A stretch of 64,000 nucleotides of DNA from the NCBI GenBank assembly GCA_928212115.1, contig CAKMRJ010005523.1, positions 98,233,323-98,297,322 on the forward strand. The letters run 5' to 3'. The translations under genes were made by a program, and so were the position numbers. Position 1 is the stretch's first letter. Each line of letters begins with the position of its first letter. Of this stretch, positions 1 to 9,580 are shown one piece after another. Source of the stretch: Lactuca virosa. Lineage: Eukaryota > Streptophyta > Magnoliopsida > Asterales > Asteraceae. The notes below the pieces were generated by a model that saw only the letters and a list, made by a program, of their open reading frames with translations, had not been told where the DNA came from and made no database searches.

Positions 1-672
1 CAATGTGCAACCGATTTGTAAGCTACAACTCACATGTCTCTTATCTAAGAATATAAGATATTATTATCTCACAATAACCCACGATACAATCCATGAAGTG
101 ATTCAGATGAGCATGGGTTTAATCCAATACTCAAATCTTATAGGAGTACTTATGAACACTATAGAAAACTTGTGCTATGTCTGAACACCTTAGACAATCT
201 ACAGTCAGATTCATGACAACCTTACCTCATTAGTTACTTCCAAAGTATGATTGGTTGTGGATGTTTGAATAACCTAGTTATTCAGGAAGTAAAACATGCA
301 AAGTGAAACACAAGAATAATCAAATTCAATATGGTATCAGAACTTATGAATATAAATAAAACACCTTTTATTTAATCACCATATTGATTACACATTATTC
401 ATTGTATAATTTTTCGATTAATCAACTTAATACTTGAATTAAAACAATAGTTATGCCATGCTCCAAGCATGCACACTACGTTTGCCTTTGGTCCTCTCTT
501 TGTGAAATAGATCAATGGAAAACATTTCAATGATGCTCATTTCACAATTCCAAATCCTTATCGTAAATGTAAGAATACCAAATTCTTGCCATTTGCTAAA
601 ATATGTTAGATTCTAAACTTATATGCAATGATCCTTTTGTAATGACTATGCACAAAATTCATAGATACTTAA
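1..672 (-). mobile_element. Copia-1, 3' part (interrupted Ty1/copia element)
   Basis: This is the 3' end of a decayed Copia element read on the - strand. Its outer stretch resembles the 3' untranslated region of Copia-2 at about 22800-23170, with shared phrases such as the 'tgagcatgggtttaatcca' type text and the run before the RNase H stop. The element is cut at 672 by Tekay-A and resumes at 15590. Both sides carry CTTAA (668-672 and 15585-15589), the target-site duplication of Tekay-A. The 3' LTR of Copia-1 lies outside the window. Confidence 0.7.
451..672 (-). pseudogene. Copia-1 RNase H C-terminal remnant
   Basis: On the - strand this piece gives a short open stretch ending with HAWSM then a stop at 451-453, in the place where copia polyproteins end just after the DPLTKG region. 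The upstream part of the protein is separated by the Tekay-A insertion and continues, badly decayed, from 15590. Assignment rests on position and on similarity of the flanking 3' untranslated region to Copia-2. The protein match itself is weak. Confidence 0.45.
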
Positions 673-1088
673 TGTCACACCCCCAAACCTGAACGGCGGA
701 AACGTTTGAGGGCGGAGGACGTCATGTACAGTATCATAACAATTGAATAGTAAAGAAAGTACACACCACCATAACATATATTTGAAAAGTTTACATGATT
801 GTATCTATTACATGTTTAAAAGTCAAATATAGAATGATGAATTCCAAAAGATGATGTTAACGCAAGAGTGTTAATCTCCAAAAGTAGTTGTTAACCCTGC
901 TTAGCGGTTCCCTGAGAATACAAGTTATTTCAAGAAAAAGCGTCAACATTTATGTTGGTGGGTTTATAAGTATATATTTGTATAAATGTATGCCATTCGA
1001 AAGTTTCGTGCTTGTTTTCCAGAAAATCCGATATTTTCTCATAGAAGGAGTTATGAATCTTTGTTTGTATAATATGAATGTATTGAAC

Positions 1089-1535
1089 CAGGAAAAACCT
1101 ATATTTTCCTAACAGTGGAGAGTAGTCTCAAATGTCCAAGACTATGATTTGTAAGTAAATATGTCATACTTCAAATAATGATGCTTAGTTTTATTAGTAA
1201 ACAAAACTATAAGAAGTTTGTAATTTGGCGCAGGAAAAACCTATATTTTCCTAACAATGAGGAGTAGTCTCAAATGTCCAAGACTATGATTTGTAAGTAA
1301 ATATGTCATACTTAAAATAATGATGCGTAGTTTTATTAGTAAACAAAACTATATGAAGTTTGTAATTTGTCATAAAAGTAATTGTAATTTGGCGCAGGAA
1401 AAACCTATATTTTCCTAACGACGAGGAGTAGACTCAAATGTCCAAGACTATGATTTGTAAGTAAATATGTCATACTTAAAATAATGATGCATAGTTTTAT
1501 TAGTAAAAAAAACTATAAGAAGTTTGTAATTTGGC
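1089..1535. repeat. Three-copy tandem repeat in Tekay-A left LTR
   Basis: A unit of about 140-165 bp starts with CAGGAAAAACCTATATTTTC at 1089, 1231 and 1395. It includes 'gagtagtctcaaatgtccaag' type text and ends near AATTTGGCG. The second unit carries an extra ~24 bp. The same three units occur at 13289-13790 in the right LTR, where the third has an additional insertion of roughly 55-60 bp. Confidence 0.9.
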
Positions 1536-2472
1536 GTAAAAGTAATTGTAATATTACTTTTCCCGCAAAAACATAAATACCATAATAATTGTCTATCCTG
1601 TGAGTTTTCATAACCGTACTATGATGGGTTTGCATGCGGCGACGTTCTTCAGGCATCGAAGCGATATAATATTGTTCACCCCGCGGACTGTAGCTAATAG
1701 TCAAGGCGCGGGATCATGAGTCCCGTATAGATCTATACACACGTATCACGTTCTCACAACAGAGACTCTGGTTATAAAACAGGGCTTTCTAGTGGTACCT
1801 TGACAGGTATGGTGAAGACGATTGACTCACATATTCTCAACTAAGTCACGTATTTGGAAAGATATATGAATGATTTCTGAAATGATTACCCTTTCTACAG
1901 TGTTAACAAAGGCATAATAATGAGTTGCATTTTCTTATATAAACATGATGTTATAGTTGAAATGGTTACTCTTGGTATGATGTAGTATGCAGATGTATAA
2001 ATAAAACATATTTCTATTTATAAAACATATTGTACCCCATGAGGGTAAAGTTGCGATGTATGATGTTTTGCATGATAATAATTTCATAAGATAGTTAAAA
2101 CATTGGCATGAAAGGTATAGCAAAAGATTTGTGTTTCACACGAGTTTAACCGTGTGTTTACTTGTATTCCCCCCCTTTAAAAGAGTTTAAAAGCATTTAA
2201 AAAGCATTTGAAAACTTAGTGATAGGGGTATGAACTCACTTGGTTGAAGAAGGTGAGACAAAGATCGAGCAGAAGTTCGACTGGAGAAGGCTGATTTCTC
2301 GGGATTCTCGGGAATCTTGGGAATCTCGGGAATCTCGGGAATCTCGGGAGCGTAACACTTACTTCGAGACTTGGATGTGAAGACGGGGGCTTCGGGATTG
2401 CTTCGAGGGTTTAAACGCAGAGCTTCGACACGAGAAAGAAGAGAATTGAGCAATGAAACCCGGAACTCTTTG

Positions 2473-2490
2473 AGCTCTATTTATAGCCCA
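2473..2490 (-). promoter_or_regulatory. TATA box of Tekay-A LTR promoter
   Basis: The - strand reads GGGCTATAAATAGAGCTC, a good plant TATA box in the expected direction for this element. It is repeated in the right LTR at about 14713-14730. Palindrome copies lie 15-160 bp upstream (higher coordinates). Confidence 0.7.
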
Positions 2491-2501
2491 ATTTTTGGGT
2501 C

Positions 2502-2634
2502 CCACGTCGTGGCAAAAGGGTTGCCCACGTCGTGGAGTCGATCTTATCCTTTTACATGGATGAGACGTCTGCTGCCAAGCCTGAAAACCCATCAGTCATG
2601 ATCCCACGTCGTGGCCATCTGTGCCACGTCGTGG
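2502..2634. promoter_or_regulatory. Cluster of four CCACGTCGTGG palindromes
   Basis: Exact copies lie at 2502-2512, 2525-2535, 2604-2614 and 2624-2634, upstream of the - strand TATA box. The right LTR has exact copies at 14742-14752 and 14844-14854 plus one degenerate copy, and lacks the fourth through a ~20-bp deletion. Each copy holds an ACGT core of the kind bound by plant bZIP/bHLH factors. Enhancer function is inferred from position. Confidence 0.6.
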
Positions 2635-2883
2635 CCAGCCTGACAGCCTTGGATTTCGTGTCTCGAACTTGTAAAATCCGTAACTTCTGCGTACGAGCTC
2701 CGTTTTCGACATTCCATATATGCACTCGTAGGTGAGATTATGTTCTACAACTTTCGTTTAGACTCCGTCGGCTAATTTTGAATTTATTTTTAATATTATA
2801 TTTTTAACAGGCCGGGACTGGAAAAGTCCGTTAAAAATCCCTAACTTCTTCATCCGACGTCCGATTTTGTCTGTCTTTTTACC

Positions 2884-3339
2884 TGTAAGTCCCTAATCTG
2901 CTTGTGTATCAATCAGATCCGTTTGATGGTGTGGAATCCCAATCAAACGGATGATGTCAGATCAAATAGAAGAGAAGGAGAAGAAGAATAATATGAATCT
3001 CAATATATTAATGAATAGAATGATGATCCTTTACATGAGATTCACACACACTAACACACACTTGTTCTTCTCTCTAGTTTCTCTCTCTAGAACACCTTAC
3101 CCCCTATTGTTCATTACTCTACTCCTCACCCCGTACACCTATATTTATACATAAGACACATGGGCTTGGTGAACATGGGCCGTGAATGGGTTTACGGCCG
3201 TAAACACCCATTAGGCCGTAAATAGGGATTACGACCATAAACCTGTTTACGGCCGTAAACACTGAGCTGTTTACGGTCCTAGACATAAAATTACATTTTC
3301 CTAGAAAAGCAAAGTATAAACCATATTTTTGACCCAACA
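2884..3339 (-). repeat. Gag-only Copia, 3' LTR (left)
   Basis: This 456-bp LTR is nearly identical to 8207-8680. The difference in length is partly an extra GTTTACG/GACCGTAAAC-type unit in the right copy. Palindromes GTTTACGGCCGTAAAC lie at 3190-3205 and 3245-3260, upstream of the - strand TATA box. Confidence 0.93.
3136..3152 (-). promoter_or_regulatory. TATA box of the gag-only Copia LTR
   Basis: The - strand reads GTATAAATATAGGTG at about 3138-3150, in the correct direction. It lies 40-120 bp downstream of the GTTTACGGCCGTAAAC cluster. The same arrangement is present in the right LTR near 8459-8472. Confidence 0.6.
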
Positions 3340-5616
3340 ATCTCCCCTTTGGTTTATAGCTTTCTTTTCTTTTCTTAAATGAACCAACAAACTCCCCCTA
3401 AAAAGTAGTTGGCTTTCTTGTTCATCTTCATTGTAAGCTTGGCTTCAACTTTAATCTTCAAATTCTTCACAACTTTAAGATGAACTTGATGAATCTTCAA
3501 TGAATGACTACATCTTGAGCAGTTGGGCTTTTCTTCAGAATTTGGCTTTGAACGCACGTCGGGTGAGGAGGCTTGATGTACTGATTCTTGAAAGATAGAA
3601 CTTTCAGCTTGAGAATCTTCAGAGAGAACATCAGAGAGAACAAATCTTCTGGATCACTTCAGCAGGTTCAAGATAGCAGCAGACTGATTGAGGAGGCTTC
3701 AATGCAATCCGTCACATTATCTTCAATTGCAGCTTCACCTTGCTTCTGGGGTTGAAAGATTGAATGTCGAAAGAATAATCTTCATTTCTTGCTCCTTCGA
3801 ATGAGAATTCTTCGATGATCACGGATGAAGCCTTGGCTCAGAAATCTTCGACACAAACTCCATGAGTTTCATCTTCACCTAAATTCACTATTCAAGACAA
3901 AACAAAACTAAAAGAAAAATTTAGCACACAATATTTTTGGATTTTTCATATTTTCTGAAAAAAGAAATAAAACAGAAATAACACTATTTTTGGATTTTTT
4001 AATTTTCTGATTTTTGTTTGGTTTTTAAAATTTTTAATTTTCCCCTAATATTTAAATTAGAAGAAACTATGAACAAATTTAACAAAAATAAAATGATATC
4101 TAACTTTAAGAGTGATTTGGGATCAAAGTTTTTTAGACAGCCTTTATCCGTTTATCAGTACCTCTCCCTTCATGAATAGATCTGGTCAATCGCCGGTATT
4201 GTGGTCCACTTAAACACGAGAGATTGTGACAAAATTAGGACATACTATACGTGACAAGACAATGTGATCCTAAGTTCCTAGATAATATTCCTTAAGGACC
4301 ATTCAGCTGACGACGACCAAAGATATTATTGTCCACCTAAATTGAGCAGCGAGATCTACAGACAACCTAGTGATTGTTCAATTTTAAATGTACTAGAACA
4401 TGTTTCCCGCTTCCTGACATACCCCAATAATTAGGAACTTCCAAGGTACTCCTTACTTTAGGTGAGCAGACAATTATTATGAGAGAAGTCAGATTTAGAA
4501 TGCATATGCTATACACCCAGGTCGGATCTCTTCCAATCTCGCAGAGGGTGAAACATATGACTAACCAGATTTAGAGGGATTGAGAAATAGAATGGTGCAT
4601 ATACTGTGTACCAGGTCGGATTGTGAGTCACGCAAAGGAGACAACATATGGCTAACAGATAGAAAGAATTGCATAGATAGAAGATGCATAGAAATAGAGT
4701 TGCATATGTTGCAGTCCAGGTCGGATGTATTTCATTCACGCAGAGGAGGCAACATATGACTAACATAAAGAAAGCAAGAAAAATAATTTTCTACAGACCT
4801 ACTTTATCGGAATTCCCCAGTCGCCCCATCAATACCGGAATTAAGGACAAAGTCCGTACATCGAGGAAGAGTTAAACCACAGTTCTAGATACAGATTATT
4901 TTAGTGTGACCGGTGGATTATCATGTATATCTCCCTGCTCAACCTATATGAGCGTCGTATTGTCAGGCTAAATGGATTTATCTAGGTCAAGATTTTTCAA
5001 GTCTCTAGATTCCTTAAGTTCATTAATGCCTAGTCAAGTCCATTTTAATCTTTCGTGCCTACCAGCGCATCGAACACAGAGCCTAGACAATTCAGATTCA
5101 GTCCCTTACACAGATTCAGATTGCCTGTTATCACATGATTATATCACTTCCCAAAACATCATCTACAAACAAAAACTATCAGCAGCAACATATTTTTGAT
5201 TTTCTGATTTTCTAATGTTTTTGGATTAATTTTTATTTTATTTTTTTTAATCTTCTAATTTTTGTTTTGTTTTTATTTCTCCCCCTAAATTTGTGCATAG
5301 GAGAGAAACGAAAGTAAATGCGCAAATTTAAACTATCCTAAAACAAAAATTTGTCTTTGAAGCGAATCAGCATAAGAAAAAAAACTCAAGAGTATAAAGA
5401 AGAAAACTCAAACCGTAAGTCACCGATTGAATTTGCATCCAGAAGGTCTGAGAACAGCACGCGTAATCTCAGAACAGATCCAAAAATTCTTCATGTCATT
5501 AAGCACTAACCCCGTTTGTGATCTCTTCCTTTCTTCCTTTCCCGCAAAGGACACATACTCCCAAACAATGTTCTGAGTGTTGTACAGTTGAGAGATGCCT
5601 CCTATCATGTGCGGGA
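3340..5616. other. Non-coding 3' region of the gag-only Copia
   Basis: No ORF in 2.3 kb matches a retroelement protein. The first bases (3340-3350) are the polypurine tract in - orientation. Stretches at 3900-4080 and 5190-5300 are low-complexity A/T. A three-copy diverged repeat occupies 4500-4763. The rest is unique to my eye. Confidence 0.6.
4500..4763. repeat. Three diverged tandem units with a CCAGGTCGGAT core
   Basis: Units near 4500-4565, 4591-4654 and 4697-4763 share GCATAT, then CCAGGTCGGAT, then CGCAGAGG-like text and ACATATGACTAAC. The period is about 95-105 bp, and only ~65 bp of each is well conserved. The repeat lies between gag and the 3' LTR. Confidence 0.75.
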
Positions 5617-7192
5617 TCAGTTGGTCTTTGGAACCCAGTCCATTTTGAAACTGGGTCGACCTTTGTCATTAACGCACGGTACTCTCTCCCAAGACATATC
5701 CTGCTTATCGCAAACAGAAGATGTAGAAATATTAGAATCGTTAGAAGATTTGGGAGAGTGAGCCTTTGGAACCCATTTGTAGTTGGGTTTAACCCATTTC
5801 TTTTTCGATCTGATGGGTGGCTCAGTACTTGCTTTTGATCTTGATGTCGGCCGTTGAGATGACTTTGATTTTGGCTTCACGAGAGCATCTCTTGGATTTG
5901 GCTTCTTGGCCGGCATTCCCTTATTTTCCTTGGGATTCAGATTCTTGGCCTTGTAGGTTTGATTCTTGGCCTTCTGTGTGTTCCAGTCACCATGGTCTGA
6001 ACGTGACCTTGAGGGGGTTCTTTTGAAGTATCTCCCTCTTGGCGCGTTTTGCCATCCTTGTGCGTAGTAGGGAACGTATGCGCGATTTGGACAGTTTCGG
6101 GCAATGTGACCAGGTGTTCCACAGTGAAAGCAAGTCTTTTTCTTCACTGGAAAATTGTTTCTTCCTGCCCCTGGTAGCGTATCTTTGCCTTGTTTCTTGC
6201 TTTTCCCACACGCACAGTTGCAACATGCATTCTGTTTAACTTGATTTGGTGGCCTGTACTTCTCAACAACAGGTTGATCAGAAGCAATTGAGTTCGAAGC
6301 AACAGATTCAGAGTTCAAGGAGATGTTGGTTTGTTCAATGGTGTTCTCCTTGTTCTCATCCTCTGCTACTTTACCTGCATATGAAGTAGATGTGCTAGAA
6401 ACAGGAACATCAATATTTTCAAACAAATAATCAAATATGTCAAAAACATTTAACTCAACATGATCCGATGCAAAAGCATCAAAGGCATCACAAGATGTAT
6501 CATCAACTTTAATATCAGAAACAGAAGGTTGTTCATTGGAAACAGAAACATCAGGTTCAAGCTTAGTTTTGTTATCAGAAACAGATCCTTCAACTTTGTG
6601 CTTTGACTGATCTAAGGATTGATCTGCAGGGGAAGTAGAAACGTTAGTACTTTCAACATTAATAAATCCTCCTGAAACAAAACCAGATGTCTTGCCATAA
6701 ACCATGAATGGTTCGTTGGCAATCTCCTCTTTTGACAAAGGTTGATACTGATATGTATGATTAAAAGGAGGAGGTACATTATCGTATCCTAAACCCTTTT
6801 GCTGGTTTCGTTTGAACTGCAGGCAATGGTCAATCATGTTGGTAACTACCTCGCTTGATACATCAAACCTTTTAAAATCAAAATTTGCAGTTTCAAATTG
6901 TCTCTTTAATGTATCAAGCTCAGTAATTAACTCATCATTCTGTCTCTTAATATAATCATAAAGTTCATATTTTTCACTGTATTCTGTCTGAATTCTCTTA
7001 AAGTCCTTTATTTTTGTCTCTAACTGGGCCTTTAGGGGTTTCTGTCCTTTCCTGAGTTGATATCCTTCATATCTCAGGTCCTCAACTTCTATTTTTTAAT
7101 AAATCAATTTGTTCCCGAAGAAACTTAATCGTAGTTTTACAAGATGGATTACATGAAACTTCATTGACTGGAATGTTTGAAGAACTCATCAT
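5617..7192 (-). pseudogene. Gag of the gag-only Copia (one frameshift)
   Basis: Gag would form the retrotransposon particle and bind its RNA. The reading frame opens with MMSSSN at 7192 and is broken about 40 codons in by one extra base in an A-run (about 7096-7101). The longest clean ORF (406 codons, 5617-6837) starts at an internal Met. The N-terminal third is predicted coiled coil, rich in E, K, L and Q, followed by an acidic Ser/Thr-rich middle. One CCHC zinc knuckle is visible (CFHCGTPGHIARNC). The tail is basic and contains KKKWVKPNYKWVPK-like repeats. The UBN2-type capsid core usual for plant copia Gag is not visible, so this is probably only the C-terminal part of a larger ancestral Gag. 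Capsid function is therefore uncertain. Confidence 0.75.
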
Positions 7193-7480
7193 TTTTATTT
7201 ATTTATTTATTATTATTATTATTATTATTTTTTTTAAAAATATGCCCTTTGACTAAAAACTCAAAAGTCAACCGCAAAAGTCAAATTTAAAAAGTCAAAC
7301 TCAAAAGTCAAACTTGAAAAGTCAAACTTAAAAGTCAAACTGAAAAGCTAAATTTGAAAATTTAAAAGTTAAACGAGAAAGTCAAAGTTTAAAGTCAAAG
7401 GTCAAATTTTAAAAGTCAAAGTCAAAATTTTAAGTAAAAAGTCAAAAATAAAAGTAAAAAATTAAACACTAAATTTTTTG
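7193..7480. repeat. A/T microsatellite followed by AAAAGTCAAA repeat array
   Basis: An ATTT/ATT microsatellite (about 7194-7238) lies immediately 5' of the gag start. It is followed by about a dozen irregular copies of AAAAGTCAAA (7250-7450). Read in the direction of the element these are TTTGACTTTT, which contains the W-box core TTGAC recognised by WRKY factors. A regulatory role is inference only; the array may be simple slippage. Confidence 0.7.
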
Positions 7481-7608
7481 GATGAAATTGGAATTTAAAA
7501 TGAAACGAAATTGAATTTTGGGCTGAATTTGTCAAAATTGCGAAACTTGGATCCGAAAAGGAGTGTTTTTGAATAAAGAATGCGAAGGAAAGGAACAAAA
7601 AGTTATGC

Positions 7609-7692
7609 TAGAGGAGTTGGTTAAGGCGCTGAGTTGATGAACTAGAGGTCGCAGGTTCGATCCCAGGCACCCCCAAATCCGTTTCCTTTTTT
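7609..7692 (+). pseudogene. tRNA-derived sequence with A and B boxes
   Basis: TAGAGGAGTTGG (7609-7620) matches a pol III A box at nearly all positions. GGTTCGATCCC (7654-7664) is a perfect B box, with normal spacing. A run of six T (7687-7692) could terminate transcription. The stretch GTTGGTTAAGGCG resembles class II (Ser/Leu) tRNAs. The T-arm pairs at only 3 of 5 positions and no 5' acceptor strand matches GGCACCCCC, so it is not a working tRNA. It is a tRNA pseudogene or the head of a tRNA-type SINE, embedded antisense in the 5' leader of the Copia. Confidence 0.6.
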
Positions 7693-7809
7693 AATGTGCG
7701 AAGGAAGATGCTGCTGCTTGCGAGGACGAGGTGCGAGACGCGAGACCGAGGCAAGGTGCGAAGCGATGCGAGGTGCGAAGACCGACGACGCGATGCGAGG
7801 ATCTGTTGC

Positions 7810-7985
7810 GAACCGGAAACTACTGCTGACCGTAAACCCGATCCGTACACGTGCGAGCCGTAAACTCCGAGGCCTCGGACCGTAAACCGTTTACGGCCGT
7901 AAACTCGGACCGCAAACTCCGGACCGCAAACTCCGAACCGTAAACCTCGGAAACCCTAGCTGCTGACCGTAAACGCCGCCACCCC
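7810..7985. repeat. CCGTAAAC repeat cluster in the 5' leader
   Basis: About nine copies of CCGTAAAC lie here, with one full GTTTACGGCCGTAAAC palindrome at 7889-7904. This is the same word that forms the palindrome cluster in the LTRs of this element and of Tekay-B. The segment lies between primer-binding site and gag. Confidence 0.8.
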
Positions 7986-8075
7986 TCGCTAGTTACGACC
8001 AAAAACAGCGTTTTTCAACTTTGAAGCTCCAAAACTCGATCAAAAACTCGTTTTTATGAAAAACGCGAAGAACAA

Positions 8076-8100
8076 CCCCCCCCCCCCCCCCCCCCCCCCC
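8076..8100. repeat. Homopolymer of 25 C
   Basis: An uninterrupted C run lies in the leader of the gag-only Copia. Its length is probably unstable or an assembly estimate. Confidence 0.95.
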
Positions 8101-8191
8101 AATTTTCATAGATCTATCCAAAAACGCAGGAATTTTTCAAAAATAAGATCAAATAAGCTCCAGATCTGACAAAAATTGATTGATACAACCA

Positions 8192-8205
8192 AGCTCTGAT
8201 ACCAA
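8192..8205 (-). promoter_or_regulatory. Primer-binding site (initiator tRNA-Met), gag-only Copia
   Basis: The - strand reads TTGGTATCAGAGCT one base beyond the 5' LTR, complementary to the 3' end of initiator tRNA-Met. This fixes the element's orientation. Confidence 0.9.
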
Positions 8206-8206
8206 T

Positions 8207-8680
8207 TGTAAGTCCCTAATCTGCTTGTGTATCAATCAGATCCGTTTGATGGTGCAGAATCCCAATCAAACGGATAATGTCAGATCAAATAGAAGAGAAG
8301 GAGAAGAAGAATAATATGAATCTCAATGTATTAATGAATAGAATGATGATCCTTTACATGAGATTCACACACACTAACACACACTTGTTCTTCTCTCTAG
8401 TTTCTCTCTCTAGAACACCATACCCCCTCTTGTTGATTACTCTACTCCTCACCCCTTACACCTATATTTATACATAAGAAACATGGGATTGGTGAACATG
8501 GGCCGTGAATGGGTTTACGGTCGTAAATGGGTTTACGACCGTAAACACCCATTGGGCCGTAAACAGGGTTTACGTCCGTAAACCTGTTTACGGCCGTAAA
8601 CACTGAGCTGTTTACGGTCCTAGACATAAAATTACATTTTCCTAGAAAAGCAAAGTATAAACCATATTTTTGACCCAACA
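8207..8680 (-). repeat. Gag-only Copia, 5' LTR (right)
   Basis: A 474-bp copy of 2884-3339, followed by the TTACC duplication at 8681-8685. It contains GTTTACGGCCGTAAAC at 8586-8601 and related half-sites from 8518. Confidence 0.93.
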
Positions 8681-8685
8681 TTACC

Positions 8686-9168
8686 ATTGTACTACTATTG
8701 TTGAGATCTTCGATTCTCGTTAAGGTTGCGTTGGCTAAAAGTCGCTGGATCTCTATTTCGAGTTTTTAGCTGTCTACTACTATGTCTGAAACTTCGAAAA
8801 ATCATAACTTCCTCATACAAAGTCTGATTTGTGCGTTCTCTTTATGCACGTTTACGGTTTAATGATATCTACGACTTTCATTTAGATACCTCAGACTGAA
8901 AAATATTTTATTGAAATTTCGTATTTTACGCTTAACAGTGTCTTGCCGGTTTTGTTACGGATTTTCGATTGGTCATAACTTCTTCGTTATAACTCGGATT
9001 TTTGTGTTCTTTATATTTTTGAAAACCTTGATACGATATCTACCACTTAGTATATTTACATTGAGGTTTTTGAACATTTCATTTATGACGTTAGTCCTAT
9101 TATATTAAGATAGGTTACCAAACTTGACTTTGGATCGTTATATTGATTCGAAATATCGGGTTGTTACA
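8686..9168 (-). repeat. Tekay-A left LTR, inner part
   Basis: This continues the LTR interrupted at 2883 and matches 15102-15584 of the right LTR almost base for base. It ends GGGTTGTTACA, the - strand LTR start. Confidence 0.93.
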
Positions 9169-9183
9169 TCACCCCCCCCCGTT
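9169..9183 (-). promoter_or_regulatory. Polypurine tract of Tekay-A
   Basis: The - strand reads AACGGGGGGGGGGTGA immediately before the 3' LTR. The preceding text TTTCGGGACGAAATTCCCTC is also found before the 3' LTR of Tekay-B. Confidence 0.85.
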
Positions 9184-9223
9184 AGAGGGAATTTCGTCCC
9201 GAAATTAATTACAAAGTAAAAGT

Positions 9224-9580
9224 TTATGGACTAGGGAAAAGATGCAGGTACTTTTGTTGCATCTGATCTTCTCGCTCCCAAGTGAATTCGGGTCCCCGCT
9301 TAACATTCCAGCGAACCTTCACGGTTGGTATGCGACTCTGCTTAGTTCGTTTGATTTCCCTATCCATGATTTCGACAGGTTCTTCCACAAAGTTAATATT
9401 TTTGTTCAACTCGATTTCCTCGAGTGGAATTACAAGGGTTTCATCAGATAGACACTTCTTTAGATTAGATAAATGAAACACCGGATGTACTTTGCTAAGT
9501 TCGATTGGAAGCTGAAGTCTATACGCTACTGGACCAACCCTTGTAGAAAAATTCGAAGGGTCCAAGGTACCTTGGGTTTA
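9224..9580 (-). pseudogene. Tekay-A integrase C-terminus with chromodomain-like tail
   Basis: This is the last part of the pol polyprotein. The longest ORF (9224-9565) covers the integrase C-terminal segment (VGPVAYRLQLP, then HPVFHLSNLKKCL). It ends in a chromodomain-like module (VKVRWNVKRGPEFTWERE), which in chromoviruses directs integration to heterochromatin. Its Met start is accidental: the protein has lost everything upstream. The same module, frameshifted, ends Tekay-B at 60480-60979. Confidence 0.85.

Larger units (their letters stand above)
673..2883 (-). repeat. Tekay-A left LTR, outer part (3' LTR)
   Basis: It is collinear with 12873-15100 of the right LTR, with scattered substitutions and small indels. 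It ends at TTACC (2879-2883), the duplication made by the inserted small Copia, and continues at 8686. It contains a three-copy tandem repeat (1089-1535), a GAATCTCGG minisatellite (about 2298-2350), a TATA box on the - strand and a cluster of CCACGTCGTGG palindromes. The short ORFs found here recur in the other LTR only because LTRs are duplicated. Confidence 0.93.
2884..8680 (-). mobile_element. Gag-only Ty1/copia element (TR-GAG-like, non-autonomous)
   Basis: LTRs (2884-3339 and 8207-8680) with TGTAAG...CCAACA ends are flanked by TTACC duplications (2879-2883 and 8681-8685). In - orientation the LTR starts TGTTGGGTC. The primer-binding site (8192-8205) complements initiator tRNA-Met, and an AAAGGGGAGA polypurine tract abuts the 3' LTR. 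The only recognisable protein is a Gag with one CCHC knuckle. There is no protease, integrase, RT or RNase H, so it must have depended on an autonomous partner. A SIRE-like copia partner is a guess from the coiled-coil plus knuckle layout. Confidence 0.92.

Noticed and set aside
888..1112. 74-codon ORF repeated at 13088-13312
   Set aside because: It is present twice only because both lie in the LTRs of Tekay-A. No domain, and it overlaps no known coding part of the element.
2187..2453. - strand ORF with EIPEIPEIP repeats
   Set aside because: The repeat is the translation of the GAATCTCGG minisatellite; the unit number differs in the other LTR.
2951..3154. 67-codon ORF duplicated at 8277-8477
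   Set aside because: LTR sequence of the gag-only Copia, no coding evidence.
7609..7677. Functional tRNA gene
   Set aside because: A and B boxes are good, but the acceptor stem is absent and the T-arm is mispaired.
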